64,000 bases of DNA, from NCBI GenBank assembly GCA_963772585.1, contig CAVYXV010000001.1, positions 1 through 64,000 on the forward strand. Direction: 5' to 3'. Shown here one piece after another: positions 1 to 7,820 of this stretch. The notes beneath the pieces were generated by a model. That model did not search any database. It was not told where the DNA came from and saw only the letters and a list, made by a program, of their open reading frames with translations. Each line of letters begins with the position of its first letter. Position 1 is the stretch's first letter. This DNA is from CAVVXN01 sp963772585 (GTDB taxonomy: Bacteria > Planctomycetota > PLA2 > JAEUHO01). Both the position numbers and the translations under genes were made by a program.

Positions 1-310
1 CTAATAGGGCGTAACCAAGTGCTGCATGAACGTGCAGATCGCGTCCACCATCTCCTCCATGGATCCCGAGAAGGGCGTGCGCTCCCAACGCCCCGGTGAC
101 GTTTCACACTCAGGCCCCATTGCGTCTTGCTGAGCCTCGCTAGGCGAACCCGATCGTCCAGGACCCGGCTCTCCGCTGTCCGTCTCCTCCACGGGACACG
201 CGAGGATCAAGTGCTCGCCGTAGGCTCGCGCGTAAAGCAGCGTTCGCGATCTCGTCCGCTTCGAGGAGCGACTCGAGTTCGCTGAGGGCGTGGGCCATGC
301 CGGGCTTCAT
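1..310 (-). pseudogene. Small hypothetical ORF next to IS630, probably frameshifted
   Basis: I do not recognise this protein. A minus-strand ORF ends at the stop codon in bases 1-3 and is open from about 210, in a frame extending to about 240. A second frame opens at an ATG at 308-310 and gives an acidic helical N-terminus (MKPGMAHALSELESLLEADE). The two frames join naturally near 240, which suggests one protein of about 100 residues with a single-base frameshift. It starts just beyond the end of the IS630 transposase remnant, so it may be flanking host or island DNA. It could also be chance coding. The gene may continue past the window edge only on the upstream strand. Confidence 0.3.
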
Positions 311-316
311 GGCGGA

Positions 317-1378
317 TCAGGATACCAACGGGGTCCCGCGGTAGGTCCAGCGGAAGGGATGGGCCTCCCCGGTTCCATCCTCCGATGAACATCGTCACGG
401 CCTCACGAGCGCGTCGGGTCAGGGAAGTTGCCGTGCCGCAGGACGCGACGGGTCATGATCCCGAACCACAGCTCCACCTGGTGAGCCAGGAACCGTGGGT
501 CGGCGTGTAGTGGAACACGAACCGGCGCCCGTGCCCTCGGTTCCACGCCGTGATGAACGCCCCTTGCCGCGTGTCATGGTGCGTGTTGAGGTTGTCCAGC
601 ACGACATGGACTCGCTCCTGACGGTAGTTCGCCGCCACCAAATCCATGAAGTCGAGGAAGTCCTCCCGCTTGCGTTGCACCGTGCAGCGCCCCAGCACCT
701 TCCCTGTCGCGATGTTGAAGCACGCGAACAGGCAGCGCGTCCCGTTGCGACGGTACTCGAAGTCTTGTCGCGCCAGCCTCCCCGGCCCGGCCTGCTTCAA
801 CTCACGGGAGCGAGAGAGTGCCTGCATGCCCGTTTTCTCGTCGATGCAGAGACGGGCTGTCCTTCGGTCGGCGCGTATAGAGTCTCACGATGGCGCGCAT
901 CTTCTCCTGGAAGTCCGGGTCCTTGCTGTGGCACCAGGCCTTCACCCGATGCGGTCGGATCTCCGCCTCCTCGAGGATCTCGCCCACCGTCGACGGGCTG
1001 ATGGCACTTACGAGCTGGCTTCGACCACGGCCTCGGCGAGCGCCTCTCGCGTCCATGTGTTGCGTCCCACGCCGAAGGCCTGGGGGACTGGCAGGCCGCG
1101 GCCACGACCTGGTGCCGCTCCAATGCGGTGACCACTCGCGGCCGACCGGAACGGGCAGCGTCCTTCAGGCCTTCGAGGCGCGTGCGTTCGAATCGCTTCA
1201 GCCACTCCGTGACGCGGGACCGCGATGTCCCGAGTTGGCGGGCGACCGAAGAGACGGACTCACCCGCCGCGGCCAGCATCACCATGCGGGCGCGCCGCCA
1301 GCCGCGAGCCTCACCACGCTGCCTGCGCAGTGTCTCCTCGAGCGATTCGCGTTCGCGGGACGTGAGCCGAAGACCCAT
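317..1378 (-). pseudogene. IS630-family transposase, multiply frameshifted
   Basis: This is a DDE transposase of the IS630 type (cut-and-paste transposition into TA). Reading down from the ATG at 1378, an N-terminal helix-turn-helix (SVSSVARQLGTSRSRV) is followed by the family linker (FGVGRNTWTRE). The catalytic pieces are CIDEKTG (first Asp, near 850), VVLDNLNTHHD (second Asp, near 600) and THGSWL plus VELWFG (Glu, near 480). The protein ends with FRWTYRGTP and a stop at 317-319. These pieces lie in different frames, so at least five frameshifts separate them (near 1110, 1025, 865, 490 and 365). The element is almost certainly inactive, although some shifts could be sequencing indels. Full length would be about 350 residues, normal for the family. 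I could not fix the terminal inverted repeats. Confidence 0.85.
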
Positions 1379-1435
1379 GCAGGGGACATCGGTTCATGGG
1401 GGCGCGAACTGTACCGGAACTTTGCGTGCGCGGCA

Positions 1436-2859
1436 CTAGTTTCCCCTGGTCGTTCCATCGGTTCCGTTTGCCATGGTAGAGTGGTGCCTCTCCAGTTGAT
1501 TCGTGTCGAGCACACTGGCGCCATCCCACATGAAGTTACCACTAATGAACCCGTTGTCTTCCCTAGACATGTACACGAGATGGTAGATACGCCCCGGTTC
1601 CAGCCAGATTGCATCAAAGCGACCTTCGGACGTCACCTCGACACTGAAGTGGAATTGCGGCTCGGAGCGAGCGTCGATAAACGTGAGGCGGCCAGCCGGA
1701 GCGTCGCTGTCGCCGATCCGTAGAACGCACGGCTCATGGGGCAGAGCAGGAGTCAATCGGATCTCAACGTCTGATGTGTTTGCACTTGAGAGTTGCGGGA
1801 GGCGCTGGCTACCACGCATATACCCCTTCCTGGTGAACCACTAGTAAGGACTCATGCGCATCAATGGGCGTCGTAAAGTGGAAGGAGCCGTCATGGCGCG
1901 TTGTCGCGGTGAGCTTATTGGAGACCAAGGCCATGTGTTCGTCACCCCGCTTGATGATGCCCAGCGTGTGTCCATCAGGCTTCAACAGGCTAGGGTCGGC
2001 CCTGCTGGCATCCATGCGGCGAAGAAGGACCAGGACGACTTCCACGCCAACGATTGGCTGGCCCTCGTCAGAAGCGACCTTGCCCGACACGTGAAACACC
2101 TATCCTCCAGAGGAACGTCGACCTCCACGACTGGCGGTACTGATCCTCGGAACCGAGCGGCGGATCTTGGTATGACCACTGGAGCACTGGAGACACCCCC
2201 GACCGAGATCGTCACTGCCTGACTGGCGTCTCCCAAGTCAGAATCTCAACGATCCCATCAGGTAGGACTGGGAGCCGATGCCTCTCGCGGGCCAAATCGC
2301 TCCCGAAGATCCAGCGATCGCGTTCGCCAATCTGTGGTTTCTCCGCCAAGTCAGCAACGCTGACGCCGATTGGGCGAAGGAGTCTTACGCGAGCCACACA
2401 TTCTTCGCTGGGCGAGATGGGCTCCCCTGCCCGGGTGCAATGTGCGCGCACAAGGAGTCTGCCCACCATCCAGAGTACTCCCTTCTCATCAACCTCAGGT
2501 GGAGCCGCGCGCCAAACGTCACTTGCAGGCGTGAGTGATTCAAGAACTCTGGCAGGAACTGTCACCTTTCCAGATTCATCGGAGGCGAACTCTTCCCGCG
2601 CTGACTTCAGAAGGACTCCCGGGACGGCCTCACCAGTGCTGCGATCCCGGATCTGGACCGTCATGAGGGCACTTGGAGCGTCCGCATCATCGTCCTCAGG
2701 GACGTTGGAATGGGACGACCCGTCCGTGTACCCGCGTAGCTTCGGGTTTCCTGGGATTCGCGTCGAGGGCCTGACGAGTATGGCTGAGCGACTTGGCGCT
2801 GGGCGGTACGCGGCCCACCACACCAACGCCAAGATCGCAAGTGTAGCCATGAGGCTCAC
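1436..2859 (-). pseudogene. Membrane-anchored carboxypeptidase-regulatory-like protein, frameshifted
   Basis: Four overlapping minus-strand reading frames look like parts of one protein of about 470 residues. The first (2859 to 2212) has an N-terminal membrane segment (LMATLAILALVWWAAY) and a beta-rich segment with TGEAVPGVLL and DESGKVTVPA, typical of CarboxypepD_reg-like Ig folds. A second frame (about 2236 to 2100) runs into a third (2099 to 1809) with VSGKVASDEGQPIVGVEV, another such domain. The last frame (1819 to 1436) is again beta-rich. The transitions lie near 2215, 2100 and 1815. The function is unknown; the fold suggests an extracellular structural or binding role. GC content is visibly lower than in the neighbouring genes, consistent with transfer. 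Separate short genes are the less likely reading. Confidence 0.5.
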
Positions 2860-2895
2860 GGGGAGCGAAGATCGGTAACTCGCATGGGCCCGCTC

Positions 2896-2916
2896 CTAGC
2901 CCGGATTATTCGTGAA
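2896..2916. repeat. IS1380 left terminal inverted repeat
   Basis: This 21-base end starts CTAGCCCGG and matches the reverse complement of 4596-4616 at 17 of 21 positions (mismatches at positions 8, 11, 17 and 18). Confidence 0.75.
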
Positions 2917-4377
2917 GAGGGAGAAGCGGGCACGGCGCTTGCCGTCTAATCGTTTGTTCAACGACGAAGAGACGCCAAGGAGCCGTGCCCGCGTGTCCCA
3001 TTCTACTCGACAGTCCGTCCTCTTGCCTGACGTGTTCCTCAAGCCCGTCGTGGCCCAGTTCGACGCCGCGACGCAGTCCTCGGACGGAGGCCTTCTGCTG
3101 CTGGGCGCGTGTGATCGCCAGGTCGGACTCACCGACGCGATCTGCGCCGAGTTCTCCGATCGCCGCCAACGTGGAAAGGTGGACCACGAACTGTCCGACA
3201 TGTTCCGCCAGCGGATCTACGCCATCGCTGCGGGGTACGCGGATGGGAACGACGCTACCATCCTGCGCCACGATCCCGTGTTCAAGATGCTCTGCGACCG
3301 GGATCCGGAGACGGGCGAGGCCCTGGCGTCGCAGCCCACGCTCTCGCGCTTCGAGAACGCTGTCGGGCCCCGCGAGGTCGTTCGCGCCCTGCGGGCCTTC
3401 GAGCAGGGCGCCATCGAGCGCCTGGCTCAGCGACACCCCGAGGCCCGCCGTGTCGTGATCGACGTCGACGCCACCGTCGATGAGGCCCACGGGCAACAGT
3501 CGTTCTGCTTCTTCAATGCCTTCTACGACGCCCACTGCTTCCTCCCCCTGCTCGGCTTCCTCACGGTGGACGGGCACCCCGAGCAGCATTCGTTCTCGGC
3601 GCGGCTGCGGCCCGGCATCGGCGCCGGACGTCGCGGGCTCATCCCGCTCCTGCGCAGATCGATCCGGCACCTGCGCCGGGTACTGCCCGGGGCCAAGATC
3701 CTCGTGCGCCTGGACGGGGGCTTCGTCAGCCCCGGCCTGCTCGACGCCTTGGAGGATCTGCGGGTGCAGTACCTGCTCGGGTTGCCCTCGAATTTGTCCT
3801 GACACGCCGTTCCAGGCGGTTTCTCCGCGGTCTACGTGGCTCCGTGCGAAAGAGCAAGGCGGCCGCACGCCGCTACGGTTCGCTCAGCTACAAGGCACGC
3901 AAGTGGAGCCGCGAGCGGCGCGTCGTGGTGAAGGCGGAGGTCCTTCCGCCCCCTCCCACGGCCAAGAAGCGCGGCACCAAGGTCAACATGCGCTATGTCG
4001 TCACGAACCTGAAGACGACGCCCCGGCACGTGTACGAGAGCGTCTACTGCGGCCGCGGGGACTCGGAGAACCGGATCAAGGAGTTGAAGAACGACCTGCA
4101 GATGGACCGGACGAGCTGCTCGTCGTTCACGGCCAACCAGCTGCGCGTGCTGATGACGTCGGCCGCGTACGTGCTCTACCAGGAACTGCGCGGGCACATG
4201 GCAGCGAGCGAACTAGCACGCGCGCAAGTACACACCCTGCGGTTGAAGCTCGTAAAGATCAGCACGCAGGTCGTGCGCTCCGTTCGCAGGATCGTCCTGC
4301 GGATGCCGCGATCGTGTCCGAGTGCGCCGCTCTGGTGCAAGCTCGCCCGCCAGCTGCACACGGTGGGCTCGGGGTAG
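2912..4377 (+). pseudogene. IS1380-family DDE transposase, one frameshift
   Basis: This DDE transposase moves the surrounding IS1380 element. The first frame (2912-3802, 296 aa) carries the first Asp in VVIDVDATVDEAHGQQ and the second in ILVRLDGGFVSPGLL. The second frame, open to 4377 (177 aa from its first ATG at 3844), carries the Glu in CGRGDSENRIKELKNDL. The join sits near 3795, where the upstream frame stops at LPSNLS and the downstream frame continues LTRRSRRFLRGL. The frame change corresponds to one missing base, unlike the one-base gains seen in rpoD and dnaG, so it may be a true mutation. Joined, the protein is about 485 residues, normal for IS1380. The first start may instead be an internal ATG nearer 2995. 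The element is probably non-autonomous if the shift is real. Confidence 0.85.
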
Positions 4378-4595
4378 CACGCGCCGGAGGCACCGGCTTC
4401 GCCGTTCACATGTCCAGACCCTGGGGGCGGTCTGCCCCTACCAGCCGCCGACTGGGCCCGAGCGACCCGAAACGGGCTCCGATCGCCCTCGATGGAGGAA
4501 GACAACGTCCCCGACGCAGCCCTGAGGTGGGCAAGGTACGTCGTGGCGGGGCGACGGAGGCCCGATCGACCGAAATCCTGCTCCGAAGACCCTCG

Positions 4596-4616
4596 TTCGT
4601 GAATAGTCGGGGCTAG
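4596..4616. repeat. IS1380 right terminal inverted repeat
   Basis: This is the partner of the repeat at 2896-2916. Its last bases CTAG (4613-4616) contain, on the minus strand, the TAG stop codon of the interrupted glycine-rich gene. Confidence 0.75.
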
Positions 4617-5389
4617 CCGTCACTCCCATCACTGCCGTTGCTCCCGGCTGGGTTGCCCGTGCCTCCTGTACCACCGAGGCCGCCAGCGCCCTGGTCCGTG
4701 GAAGGTGAGCCACCCTCTCCGTATACCGCAGTCGCGTGCCCCCCATCGCCACCATCGCCACCATCTCCTCCAGCACCTCCGGTGTCACCGCCAGCGCCGC
4801 CATCGCCTGCGTCACCCCCGCCGAACGCATTTGCGTTGGCGACAGCCTCTGACCCGCAAACTGCAAGGGCGTCTCCCCCGCCGCCGCCGGAGCCACCACA
4901 GCCGCCATCCCCACCAGGGGAGCCAGTACCCCCGTTGCCACCAGCGCCCCCATCTCCTCCTATGCCGCTGAGGGCCGTGGCTACCGCCGCGCCTGGGGCT
5001 GCTGTGTCATCGCCCGTCTCAGCGTAGGCGAATCCACCCCCGCCGCCACCACCACCGCCACCACCACCGCCAGCGGGACCCTCGCCGCCGTTCTGGCCAT
5101 CCTGCCCGGACTGGCCGTCCCCACCGTCCAGCCCCTCCGCCAGGACCCACGTGTCGTCTCCGCCCGTCTGCCAATCGTGAGCGCCGAGGGCGCCGGCTGC
5201 CCCCTTCGCGCCGCCGGCCGCGCCGGGCTGGCTCTCGCCATCCGTCCCGGCAACGCCCTTGCCGCCGTCCCTCTTCCAGAAGTCGCCGCCTTGACCCCCT
5301 GCGCCGCCGGGAGCCGGCGTAGCGCTGGCTAGACCGGCCAGCGTGATGATGCCCACACAACCGCAAAGCCACAGAACTGTTCGCCGCAT
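4613..5389 (-). pseudogene. Secreted glycine-rich (PGRS-like) protein truncated by IS1380
   Basis: The protein is 258 residues as read. Residues 1-23 form a signal peptide (VLWLCGCVGIITLAGLASA), followed by a low-complexity body dominated by GG, GD, GA and GN pairs, with a run of 13 glycines near residues 108-120. It resembles PE-PGRS or collagen-like surface proteins in composition only, and no catalytic domain is visible. The reading frame stays open right up to the IS1380 right end and stops at a TAG made by the terminal bases of the element, so the original C-terminus is missing. No matching continuation is seen on the far side of the element. A surface or extracellular matrix role is plausible but unproven. 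Confidence 0.65.
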
Positions 5390-5784
5390 CGCACTCGCCT
5401 TCCCAAGTCTGGTCCGCTCCGCAGATCGATCGGTTCGGGAACGCAGGTCCGCGGGGCTCCGGCCGCTCCCGCCGACGGCCGCTCGGCAGAGGAGAACGCC
5501 TCCTCTACTCCATTAGTGACCTTCCAGGGGGGGGGGGTAGTGGAGCATGGATTTTCTTTCCGGCGTCCAGCCAGGGTGACAGAGGGTGCGTGCATCCCGG
5601 CCGTATCCGAGTGCCCGGAGCATGGCGCTGGTAACCGCACGTCCGGCCCACCAAAGCACACGACCTCGTCGTGCCCCTTGAACGTCGCCTTCCTTTCCCG
5701 CAGCACATCCTCCCACGTCTTGACGACGGCCTCGTCGTCGCGCTCGATGCTGTCGATGAAGGATTTGGAGGCGATGACGAGCAT
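5329..5784 (-). CDS. Hypothetical ORF, weakly supported
   Basis: From an ATG at 5784 this frame begins with convincing protein-like sequence (MLVIASKSFIDSIERDDEA, then KTWEDVLRERKATFKGHDE) but degrades to arginine-, proline- and serine-rich text after residue 75. Its tail overlaps the signal peptide of the glycine-rich gene in the same orientation, so the true gene probably ends earlier or is frameshifted. An 11-base G run lies at 5527-5537. A possible upstream piece in another frame (VIEEMGRDHLDA, near 5830) suggests a decayed gene. I do not recognise the family. Confidence 0.2.
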   Translation of the reverse strand: MLVIASKSFIDSIERDDEAVVKTWEDVLRERKATFKGHDEVVCFGGPDVRLPAPCSGHSDTAGMHAPSVTLAGRRKENPCSTTPPPWKVTNGVEEAFSSAERPSAGAAGAPRTCVPEPIDLRSGPDLGRRVRCGEQFCGFAVVWASSRWPV

Positions 5785-6111
5785 GCCCCCGATGGTGCCC
5801 CGACTCGCCCAGAGGGCAAGCATCCAGGTGGTCCCGGCCCATCTCCTCGATGACCTGCCCCCCCCCACCTGCCTCCCCCGCCCTGCCCTGCGTGCACACG
5901 AGGGGCGCCTGCTGCTGAGGCGGTTCCGTACACACTTCGAGGGCGCTTGGGCGTGTTGGGAGGAGGGTCCAGATCCCAAAGACTGCGCCGATGTGCCCCG
6001 ATGTGCCGGTTTGCGAACTCGGGGATCAGCGGTCCGGGGTCGCGGGTCCTCTCGGCCCTCCGCAGGAGCGCGACGGCGAGGGCGAAGGGGCGGCGGGGTC
6101 GCGGAAGAGGA
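5785..6111. other. No supported gene
   Basis: All frames here are arginine/proline-rich products of GC bias. The only protein-like fragment is VIEEMGRDHLDA on the minus strand near 5830, possibly the upstream part of the decayed ORF at 5784. No RNA gene or terminator was recognised. Confidence 0.4.
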
Positions 6112-6408
6112 CTACCCCCACTCGCTCGTGGTCAGGGGGCGCAGGATCCCGCGTTCCCACCGCGGCGCGATGCTCTCCAGAAGGGACCTGGCGGCGGCCA
6201 CGAGCGGCAGCGGGTCGGCCACGGTCTCGGCGACGCGGAGGAGGGCGGTGGCCAGGGCGAGAGGATCGTCGGGCGCGGCAGCACCCCCGCTAGGGCCGGG
6301 CGTGGAAGGGTCGGCTGTGAGACCCAGATTCGTGCCACGATCTGGCGCAAGCAGGCCGGTTCGGCTCACTCCGGGGCTTAGTTTCTGGGCTTCCAGGGCA
6401 TCGACCAT
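6112..6408 (-). CDS. Hypothetical 98-residue ORF starting inside the tRNA-Arg fragment
   Basis: The minus-strand ATG at 6406-6408 overlaps the anticodon stem of the tRNA-Arg remnant. The first half is low complexity. The second half is a plausible helical segment (DPLALATALLRVAETVADPL, then PLVAAARSLLESIAP). It may be the tail of a gene of an integrated element that reads out of its attachment site, but no integrase motif is present. Function unknown, and it may not be translated. Confidence 0.25.
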   Translation of the reverse strand: MVDALEAQKLSPGVSRTGLLAPDRGTNLGLTADPSTPGPSGGAAAPDDPLALATALLRVAETVADPLPLVAAARSLLESIAPRWERGILRPLTTSEWG

Positions 6409-6457
6409 CGGATTTCTAATCCGACGGTCGCAGGTTCGAGCCCTGCCCGGGGTGCCA
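6408..6457 (+). tRNA. tRNA-Arg(TCT) 3' half, probable attachment-site remnant
   Basis: The anticodon stem is TCGGA/TCCGA with a TTTCTAA loop (anticodon TCT at 6415-6417). It is followed by the variable loop, a perfect 5 bp T stem with TTCGAGC loop (6430-6446), acceptor strand CCGGGGT, discriminator G and an encoded CCA (6455-6457). The 5' half is not normal. An acceptor-like ACTCCGG lies at 6368-6374, but the 33 bases between it and the anticodon stem do not form a D arm of standard length. Integrative elements usually recombine into the 3' half of a tRNA gene, so this is best read as an att copy or a decayed tRNA rather than a working gene. Confidence 0.6.
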
Positions 6458-6573
6458 CGCCAACCTCGGGGGAATGCCGGTGGATGTGCGCAGGCACTGA
6501 GGGTTTGCAGTCCATCTACGAATTCGATACCCGGGAGCTCTGAGGGCCCGACGTTGTAGGCTGGTGAGCCTAT

Positions 6574-6705
6574 GTGGTCCGGTTCCATCCCGCGCAGCGC
6601 CTGCTTCCCTCGACGTTCCCCGCCATCGTGCCCCTCGCCGTCTTCGCGGCTCTGATCGACCTGTACATCCAGTACTGCGTGACTTTCTTTGTGACGCTCT
6701 GGTAG
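6574..6705 (+). CDS. Small single-span membrane protein
   Basis: A GTG-started ORF encodes 43 residues. After a basic N-terminus (VRFHPAQRLLPS) comes a strong hydrophobic stretch (AIVPLAVFAALIDLYIQYCV) ending TFFVTLW at a TAG stop. It lies 21 bases upstream of the next membrane ORF on the same strand, so the two may be co-transcribed or may be one broken gene. No family is recognised and no clear ribosome binding site is visible. Confidence 0.35.
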   Translation: MVRFHPAQRLLPSTFPAIVPLAVFAALIDLYIQYCVTFFVTLW

Positions 6706-6726
6706 CCGCTCTCGGGGGACGGGCTC

Positions 6727-7110
6727 GTGTCGCCGGTTCTGAACACCGTCCTCTTGCTCACGCTTGGCGGCGCGTACACCGTGCAAATCCTCGTTGTCGC
6801 CCGTAGCCGGATGGCACCTGAGACGGGCGGAGGCTTCGCAGTCGCCGCGGTTGGACTTTCCGTTCGCCTCGTCGCGGAGATGCCCTCCTTCTTTGCGCGT
6901 CACGCAACTGACAGATTCGCGCTCGGGCCCCACGCCCACCTACTCACGCTCGGCAGCGTCCTGGGTTTCGTCGCGTTCGCATTCGGTCTCACCTCGGTGG
7001 TCATGGCGTGCGTGACCGAACGAGGGGCGCGCTGCGATCGTCCGGATGCCGCCAGGATCCGCGAGGCCCGCGGGGTGGAGCGGGCGCAAGCACAGCGGGT
7101 CTTCGAGTAG
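6727..7110 (+). CDS. Hypothetical membrane protein, 127 aa
   Basis: The start is GTG. Three hydrophobic segments are visible: residues 3-25 (VLNTVLLLTLGGAYTVQILV), 37-50 and 75-95 (LLTLGSVLGFVAFAFGLTSV), followed by a charged cytoplasmic-looking tail rich in arginine. The antisense frame is long but lacks protein character. No family is recognised. The codon pattern is acceptable for a real gene, and it begins the run of ordinary chromosomal genes after the accessory region. Confidence 0.45.
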   Translation: MSPVLNTVLLLTLGGAYTVQILVVARSRMAPETGGGFAVAAVGLSVRLVAEMPSFFARHATDRFALGPHAHLLTLGSVLGFVAFAFGLTSVVMACVTERGARCDRPDAARIREARGVERAQAQRVFE

Positions 7111-7149
7111 AGCGCCCGCACCCGGCTCCCGCACCCGTTCTCCCTCTCT

Positions 7150-7620
7150 GTGAACCCGTCCAGGGAGTCCATCCCGATCGCGCCGCTCTACCTCCTGGTG
7201 GGCGTTGCCCTCGTCGTCCCCTTCATGGTCCAGTTCCCGGACCCGGCACCGCCTCCTCCCCCGACTCGGCCACTCGACCCGGCGGCCGTGTTCGAGGCGA
7301 TCCGGCAGGGGGTGGCTTCTCACGAGGCGATGGCGATGCCGGTCGCGTGGGGGGGACCGGAGTGGGGAATCCTCACGAATGCGTGGCGGCGCCAGGCCCC
7401 GGATCGCGTGATCCGCGGCCCCGGCTGGGCTGCACGCCCGGAGGTCAGCGACGACCTCGACTGGGAGAAGACCCACCTGCACGTCCCCGTGCCCAGCCAT
7501 GTGGTCGGCGAGCAGGACTACCTGGTGATCCCCGACGACGACCTTGCCGCATGGGATGAGGAGCGTGAGAACATCGCGCGCGTCCTGGTCTTCGAGGTGC
7601 CCCCCGAGGCGCCCCCGTGA
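7150..7620 (+). CDS. Hypothetical membrane-anchored protein, 156 aa
   Basis: The start is GTG at 7150, 39 bases after the previous ORF. Residues 11-27 form one membrane segment (PLYLLVGVALVVPFMVQF), then a proline-rich linker (PAPPPPPTRPLDP), then a soluble acidic domain with several tryptophans (AWGGPEWGI, DDLDWEKTHLHVPV, DDDLAAWDEE). The single N-terminal anchor predicts a periplasmic or extracytoplasmic domain. I do not recognise the family. It points the same way as the preceding membrane ORF. Confidence 0.5.
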   Translation: MNPSRESIPIAPLYLLVGVALVVPFMVQFPDPAPPPPPTRPLDPAAVFEAIRQGVASHEAMAMPVAWGGPEWGILTNAWRRQAPDRVIRGPGWAARPEVSDDLDWEKTHLHVPVPSHVVGEQDYLVIPDDDLAAWDEERENIARVLVFEVPPEAPP

Positions 7621-7820
7621 GCGCCTTCCTGCCCGCAAGGCCCCTGCCCTCCGTCCGCTGAGGACGCGTCGTCGTCCGTCCCGCCCGGGCGCGGATGGTC
7701 TCAGGGGGACTTCGGCCGCCGCGACTTCGGGTCCCGAACCCTGCGGACCAGCTCCCGCCGAGAGTCCTCGCCGCGCTCCGGGAGTCGCCAAGAGAAGGCA
7801 GACCCGGATCTGCGCTCTCG

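Larger units (their letters stand above)
2896..4616 (+). mobile_element. IS1380-family insertion sequence, 1721 bp
   Basis: The element is bounded by imperfect 21 bp inverted repeats that match at 17 of 21 positions and both begin CTAGCCC at the outer ends. It carries a single transposase with the IS1380 DDE layout, and its length fits the family (about 1.65-1.7 kb). No clear 4-5 bp target duplication is visible, which suggests rearrangement after insertion. The right end interrupts the glycine-rich gene at 4613-5389, and that gene's stop codon lies inside the right terminal repeat. Confidence 0.8.

Noticed and set aside
5527..5537. An 11-base G run that might be a phase-variable tract
   Set aside because: It is not placed to switch a recognisable gene, and long runs are where assembly errors concentrate.
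6520..6549. EcoRI, SmaI, SacI and ApaI sites within 30 bases, resembling a vector polylinker
   Set aside because: The order and spacing match no polylinker that I know, three of the four sites are GC-rich and common in such DNA, and the flanks are not vector sequence. A vector screen would settle it.
6112..6939. A 275-codon minus-strand ORF reading through the tRNA-Arg fragment
   Set aside because: The segment GRARTCDRRIRNP is the usual false translation of a tRNA-Arg. Only the short downstream part is kept as a weak ORF.
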